A stretch of 9,297 bases of DNA from JALWSI01 sp964569095 [NCBI: uncultured Aquificales bacterium] (lineage in GTDB: Bacteria > Thermosulfidibacterota > Thermosulfidibacteria > Thermosulfidibacterales), in contig CAZMTB010000092.1 of assembly GCA_964569095.1 (NCBI GenBank), positions 1-9,297 of the forward strand, given 5' to 3'. Shown here in pieces: positions 5,927 to 9,297 of the stretch. The notes under the pieces are model-generated. The model did not search any database and had not been told where the DNA came from. It worked only from the letters and a program-made list of their open reading frames with translations. The stretch's first letter is position 1; each line of letters opens with the position of its first letter. The position numbers were made by a program, and so were the translations under genes.

Positions 5927-6552
5927 AACCGGCGAGGAATAGGGTCTCTACACTTCTCCTGCTGCTAGTTCTCTACGTCTCCCTGGGTGTGCCAGCGGAG
6001 GCGGGTAATAGGGTCCTGGTCTGCCGGTGCAACGACGGGTACCGCTTCGTGGTGAGCGTTGAATCGGGCAAGGCCTGGCTCTTCCTGCCCCAACAGACGG
6101 TGGCCCTGAAAGAGGATTCTCACCAGAGAGGCCTCTTCTCGGGAGAGGGGGTGAGGTTCAGCTTCAACGGCACCCATTGTCTCCTCGAAAGGGGAGAGAG
6201 GACTCTTGAGTGCCGCAACCGCCCCGAGGAGGCGGTGTGGGAAAGGGCTAAGCTGGAGGGGGTTGACTTTAGGGCGGTGGGAAATGAGCCCGGGTGGGTT
6301 CTGGAGATACGAATCGGAGACGAGGTTAGCCTTCTTACCGACTACGGGACCAAGAGGTTGAGGTTCGACTACGCCAGTCCACTCGTGGAGGGCAATCGCA
6401 CCATCTACCGGCTGTCTAACGAAAGAGACCGCCTGACGGTGGTGCTGGAGGGAAGGCCGTGCAAGGATCCCAGGGGAGAGCGGTACGAAACCACCGTGGA
6501 GCTACTCCTGGACGGTGAGAGGCTCAAGGGCTGTGGAATGGCCCTCCACTGA
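5887..6552 (+). CDS. Secreted protein with MliC-like (C-type lysozyme inhibitor) and COG3650-like domains
   Basis: From the ATG at 5887 the product has 221 residues. A basic stretch (K14-R19) and a leucine-rich core (20-36), ending PAEA before G40, form a signal peptide, so the protein is probably periplasmic. Residues 43-111 resemble MliC: VLVCRCNDGYRF, the FSGEG loop at 84-88, and cysteines C46 and C109 placed for the family disulfide. MliC blocks C-type lysozyme by inserting a Ser-Gly loop into its active site. Residues 126-221 match the COG3650 pattern: FRAVGNEPGW at 128-137, a CKD motif at 192-194, GERYETTVEL and the terminal GCG. No strong ribosome site is seen; GTG 5893 is an alternative start. 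The gene starts 40 bp inside the preceding phosphorylase gene, suggesting coupling. The inhibitor activity is inferred from the domain. Confidence 0.72.
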   Translation: MPVRVCNREGLLLKPARNRVSTLLLLLVLYVSLGVPAEAGNRVLVCRCNDGYRFVVSVESGKAWLFLPQQTVALKEDSHQRGLFSGEGVRFSFNGTHCLLERGERTLECRNRPEEAVWERAKLEGVDFRAVGNEPGWVLEIRIGDEVSLLTDYGTKRLRFDYASPLVEGNRTIYRLSNERDRLTVVLEGRPCKDPRGERYETTVELLLDGERLKGCGMALH

Positions 6553-6625
6553 GTCCCGGTGACAATCCCTTCTCCCCGTGGTATGTGAGGGGGTCTTTTG
6601 AGAAAATGGGCGGCAGGGGCTTGGA

Positions 6626-8509
6626 ATGGCAGAGCACGTGAAAGAGGCGGTCTTTGTCTACTCCAGGGAGAGCGAGAGGTACCTCGATTCTGTGCTGAAT
6701 AACTCCCTGGGGGTCAGGATAGAACCAGTACCCTTTGAAGAAGTAGAAAAACACGCCAACCTTCTTGAAGATGCCAGCCACGTGGTGGTATCTGGCAACC
6801 TCGAGGTGGTGAAGACGGTGTTCAGCCTGGCCATGAAGCACGGCTTCAGCCTTGGCATGGTACCGTCACCCAACCAGAAGACCCTGGCCAGAATCTACGA
6901 CCTTCCCACCAAGGTGGAGCAAGCCTTGGAGATAGCCCTCAGGGCCAACCCTCCCCTAATGGACATCATCACCTGCAACGGCGAAATAATGCTCTTCAAG
7001 GCCACTGTAGGTTCACTGCCCGTGCTCGACTCTCCCCTGGACATCTCCCTTCCCAGGTTTCTCCTGGAGGCGGCAAAGGGTCTTCTCAGGTTCAAGCTGA
7101 TGCACTTTGGGTTTTTGGTGAATGGGGAGAGGAGAATAGAGACCGCCGCCTGCGGCTGCATGATTGTACAGAGACACGAAAACACCCTGGCCTCAAGGCT
7201 GATCTCCCACGACAGCTCAATAAACGACGGCATGATCTCCCTCATCATCTCGTCACCCTTCTCCATAATAGAGTACATCCGGTTCATCTCGTGCGTATTG
7301 AGGGGAATGACCGACCACAAGAGGATTCCCACAGTAGGATACATCAAGAGCCCCCGAATCCGCATAGAGACCAAAGAGGAGCTTCCCGTGGTCATTGACG
7401 GCACCGTGAAGAGCCAGACTCCCCTGGAGTGCTCTACCATTCCAGGGGCCCTCAGGTTCAACGTAGGAGAGGGGCTTAGGGGAGGAGATGCCAAGCCGGT
7501 ACAGGAAAAGGTCGAGATAAACGATCTTCCAGAGGGTAAGATCCTCTACAGGGCCGGCAAGTTGAATAAGGTTCCCTTCTTTCCCTCTGCCCCTGAGGAG
7601 CGTTACCGTGACCTCTTCACCTCCCTTAGAGAAGACGCCAGGCTGAACTCCATATACCTGGTGCTCATAGTTCTCAGCACCATGCTGGCCACGGTGGGAC
7701 TCTTCCAGAGCAGCGTAGCGGTGATCATAGGCGCCATGCTGCTTTCTCCCCTCATGTCTCCAATAGTCTCCATGGCCATGGGCCTCTTGAGGCACGACAC
7801 AGAGATGCTGGGACGATCCCTGGCGAAGATAGCAGTTGGGGTGGTGGTTGCCCTCCTCTCTGGAGCGGCCATATCCATGCTCTTTCCGGGAAAACCGGTC
7901 ACCCCTGAAATGCAGGTTAGGCTTAATCCCAGTCTCCTCGACCTCGCAGTGGCCCTCATAGCCGGTATAGCCAGTGCCTACGCCAAGGCCCACAAGGAGA
8001 TTCTCGAGAGCCTGGCAGGTGTGGCCATAGCAGTGGCCCTCATACCACCCTTGGCGGTTGCAGGCATTGGGCTGGGCAGGGGAGACCTCTTCTTCTTCAG
8101 CCAGGCCTTTCTCCTCTTCTTCACCAACCTCATCGGTATCTCCCTGGCCGCCACCTTCACCTTCAGGATACTGGGATACTCCGCGGTCATAGCCAACAAG
8201 AGGGGAATCCTAATAGTCCTCGCCCTGGCAATGATAATCTCCGTCCCCCTATTCGTAGCCACGAAGAAGATAATTGTCACCAAGAGGTTGGAGAAGAGGT
8301 GGAAACAGCAGAGGTTTGTGGTTAACGACAAGTACCTCATCATCAGGGACGCAGCCATCATCTACTTGAAAAACCGGAAGATACTCTTCCTCAAAGTGAT
8401 GGTTAGGCAGAGTCTCACCAGGAGAGACCTGAACCTGTTAAAGAAGAAGGTGGAGGCCAACTTTGGGAGCAACCTGGACATCAGGATCCAGCTCTTCTAC
8501 ATCACGTAG
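6626..8509 (+). CDS. Fusion of a degenerate diacylglycerol-kinase-like domain with a DUF389 membrane domain
   Basis: The 627-residue protein has two parts. Residues 1-285 look like the DAGK/YegS lipid-kinase fold: a first strand VFVYSRESE, a GFSLGMVPSPNQKTLAR segment at 73-89 where kinases have PLGTANDFAR, MDIITCNGEIMLFKATVGS at 112-130 for the IDLG..NG..F segment, NDGMISLII at 200-208, and VVIDGT near 255-260. The phosphate-binding GGDGT of active kinases is replaced by SGNLE at 56-60, so catalysis is doubtful. Residues 305-545 are a DUF389 domain with several hydrophobic spans, IIGAMLLSPLMSP at 367-379 and AGVAIAVALIPPLAVAGIGL at 464-483. A basic cytoplasmic-type tail of about 80 residues follows. 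DUF389 has no settled function. ATG 6626 is the only start after an in-frame stop, with AGGGG 6 nt upstream. The next gene begins inside this one. Confidence 0.8.
   Translation: MAEHVKEAVFVYSRESERYLDSVLNNSLGVRIEPVPFEEVEKHANLLEDASHVVVSGNLEVVKTVFSLAMKHGFSLGMVPSPNQKTLARIYDLPTKVEQALEIALRANPPLMDIITCNGEIMLFKATVGSLPVLDSPLDISLPRFLLEAAKGLLRFKLMHFGFLVNGERRIETAACGCMIVQRHENTLASRLISHDSSINDGMISLIISSPFSIIEYIRFISCVLRGMTDHKRIPTVGYIKSPRIRIETKEELPVVIDGTVKSQTPLECSTIPGALRFNVGEGLRGGDAKPVQEKVEINDLPEGKILYRAGKLNKVPFFPSAPEERYRDLFTSLREDARLNSIYLVLIVLSTMLATVGLFQSSVAVIIGAMLLSPLMSPIVSMAMGLLRHDTEMLGRSLAKIAVGVVVALLSGAAISMLFPGKPVTPEMQVRLNPSLLDLAVALIAGIASAYAKAHKEILESLAGVAIAVALIPPLAVAGIGLGRGDLFFFSQAFLLFFTNLIGISLAATFTFRILGYSAVIANKRGILIVLALAMIISVPLFVATKKIIVTKRLEKRWKQQRFVVNDKYLIIRDAAIIYLKNRKILFLKVMVRQSLTRRDLNLLKKKVEANFGSNLDIRIQLFYIT
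8452..8465 (+). promoter_or_regulatory. Ribosome binding site and TTG start inside the upstream gene
   Basis: GGAGG (8452-8456) lies 6 nt before TTG (8463-8465). This decides the start of the solute-binding protein: no ATG or GTG precedes its signal peptide in frame, and later starts would remove the lipoprotein signal. The site is 45-58 bp upstream of the end of the DUF389 gene. Confidence 0.6.
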
Positions 8510-9297
8510 GCTGGGACTTCTCCTGCTTCTCTTGGTGCCTCTTCTCCTCTCGTGCGGCCAGAAAGGAGAAGAGATAGCCCCCAGTGGAAGGGTGGTGAAG
8601 GTGGGGGTGATGGGGCCTATGAACGGCACCAAGAAGGCCTTGGGATTGAGTGGGCTGGACGGCATAAAAACCGCCCTTGCCTATCAACCGCTGCTGAATA
8701 ACGGCGACAGAATAGAACTGGTGGTTGAGGACGACGCTAACACGCCGGAGGGAGCCAAGCGTGCATTCCTGAGACTCGCGAGGGCCGGGGTGAGCGCCGT
8801 GCTCATGCTCTCGTCCACCCCCTGCGCTCTGGTGGTGAACGCCCTCGCCGATGCCCAGAAGGTTCCGGTTATAGCCATACTTGCCACCCATCCCCGGTTG
8901 GCCAAGGGTACCCGGTTCGTCAACCAGCTCTGTTTCGACAACGAGTTCCAGGGAAAAGTGGCGGCGTTGTTCGTCAGGGACGAACTCTTGGTGAACTCGG
9001 TTGCGGTGTTTGAAGACGCCAACAACTCCTACTCCACCTCCTTGGCTCGGGAGTTCGTTAAGGAGTTCAAGGCAGTTGGTGGGGTGGTGACAGAGGAGGT
9101 CTCCCTCACCCCTTCTTCCAACCTGAAGGGCATACTGGAGGAGGTTAGGCTGCAAGATCCCGAGCTCCTCTACATACCCGTGCAGACCCAGGAAGCCCTG
9201 GCCATCATCTCCGCTACCCAGCAGATGGATTGGCACCCGGAGTTCATGTCGGGGGACGGTCTGTTAGCGGATGTTCTCTCGAACCCCAAGTTCAAGG
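8463..9297 (+). CDS. Solute-binding lipoprotein of the Leu/Ile/Val (type 1 periplasmic binding) family, 5' part cut by the right edge
   Basis: The visible 278 residues begin at a TTG start with a perfect GGAGG. A serine-rich, basic n-region (7-16) leads into a leucine-rich core (17-29) and the lipobox LLSC, with C31 as the lipidated cysteine. The mature part has the type 1 binding-protein pattern: VVKVGVMGPMNG, a DDANTPEGAKRAF segment, the ligand-proximal hinge LMLSSTPCALVV, the family signature ATHPRLAKGTRFVNQLCFDNEFQG, SVAVFEDANNSYS, and a second-lobe segment with ELLYIPVQTQEALAII. Such proteins bind branched-chain amino acids or other small ligands and hand them to LivHMGF-type ABC transporters, or serve as receptors. 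The ligand cannot be told. The gene overlaps the DUF389 fusion gene by 47 bp. No permease is visible before the window ends. Confidence 0.85.
   Translation, partial: MGATWTSGSSSSTSRRLGLLLLLLVPLLLSCGQKGEEIAPSGRVVKVGVMGPMNGTKKALGLSGLDGIKTALAYQPLLNNGDRIELVVEDDANTPEGAKRAFLRLARAGVSAVLMLSSTPCALVVNALADAQKVPVIAILATHPRLAKGTRFVNQLCFDNEFQGKVAALFVRDELLVNSVAVFEDANNSYSTSLAREFVKEFKAVGGVVTEEVSLTPSSNLKGILEEVRLQDPELLYIPVQTQEALAIISATQQMDWHPEFMSGDGLLADVLSNPKFK

Noticed and set aside
6576-6598. CCCC...GGGG inverted repeat followed by TCTTTT, as a terminator after the MliC-like gene
   Set aside because: The stem is only about four pairs with an 11-base loop, and the T-run is short. It is too weak to call.
7253-7993. 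246-codon minus-strand frame opposite the DUF389 gene
   Set aside because: It is glycine- and histidine-rich with no recognisable domain, and it lies antisense to clear membrane segments of the DUF389 protein.

Overview
The window looks like a compact chromosomal segment from a motile, double-membraned bacterium that is probably thermophilic. Motility is shown by three rod/basal-body genes. A double membrane is suggested by a secreted lysozyme-inhibitor-like protein and a lipoprotein solute-binding protein. Thermophily is an inference from heavy use of AGG/AGA for arginine and ATA for isoleucine, and from a purine nucleoside phosphorylase whose tail carries the CXC motif known from heat-stable archaeal relatives. 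The lineage is not settled; Synergistota or a thermophilic desulfobacterial or deferribacterial group would fit. No mobile element, tRNA, rRNA or CRISPR array was seen.

Left arm (1-2712, minus strand): a leftward operon encodes an alpha-D-phosphohexomutase, a TrmN6/YfiC-like N6-adenine methyltransferase and the N-terminal third of RecJ, which runs off the left edge. The genes overlap by 41 and 28 bp.

Divergent control region (2713-2938): it holds a sigma-70-like promoter for the leftward operon and a near-consensus sigma-54 (-24/-12) promoter for the rightward flagellar genes. A short palindrome upstream could be an activator site. A possible 50-codon minus-strand ORF also spans the region and ends on the start of the phosphohexomutase gene.

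Right arm (2939-9297, plus strand): flgB, flgC and fliE come first. Where fliF would usually follow, the next genes are nadC (NAD synthesis) and a purine nucleoside phosphorylase of the MTAP family with a 6-oxopurine-type base pocket. Then come a secreted MliC + COG3650 two-domain protein, a membrane protein that joins a lipid-kinase-like domain with missing catalytic motifs to a DUF389 membrane domain, and a Leu/Ile/Val-type solute-binding lipoprotein cut by the right edge. Gaps are short or negative throughout and no clear terminator was found, so one long transcript is possible.

The points most worth a second look are the sigma-54 promoter, the hairpin that covers the nadC ribosome binding site, and the pseudokinase-DUF389 fusion translationally overlapped with a solute-binding protein.
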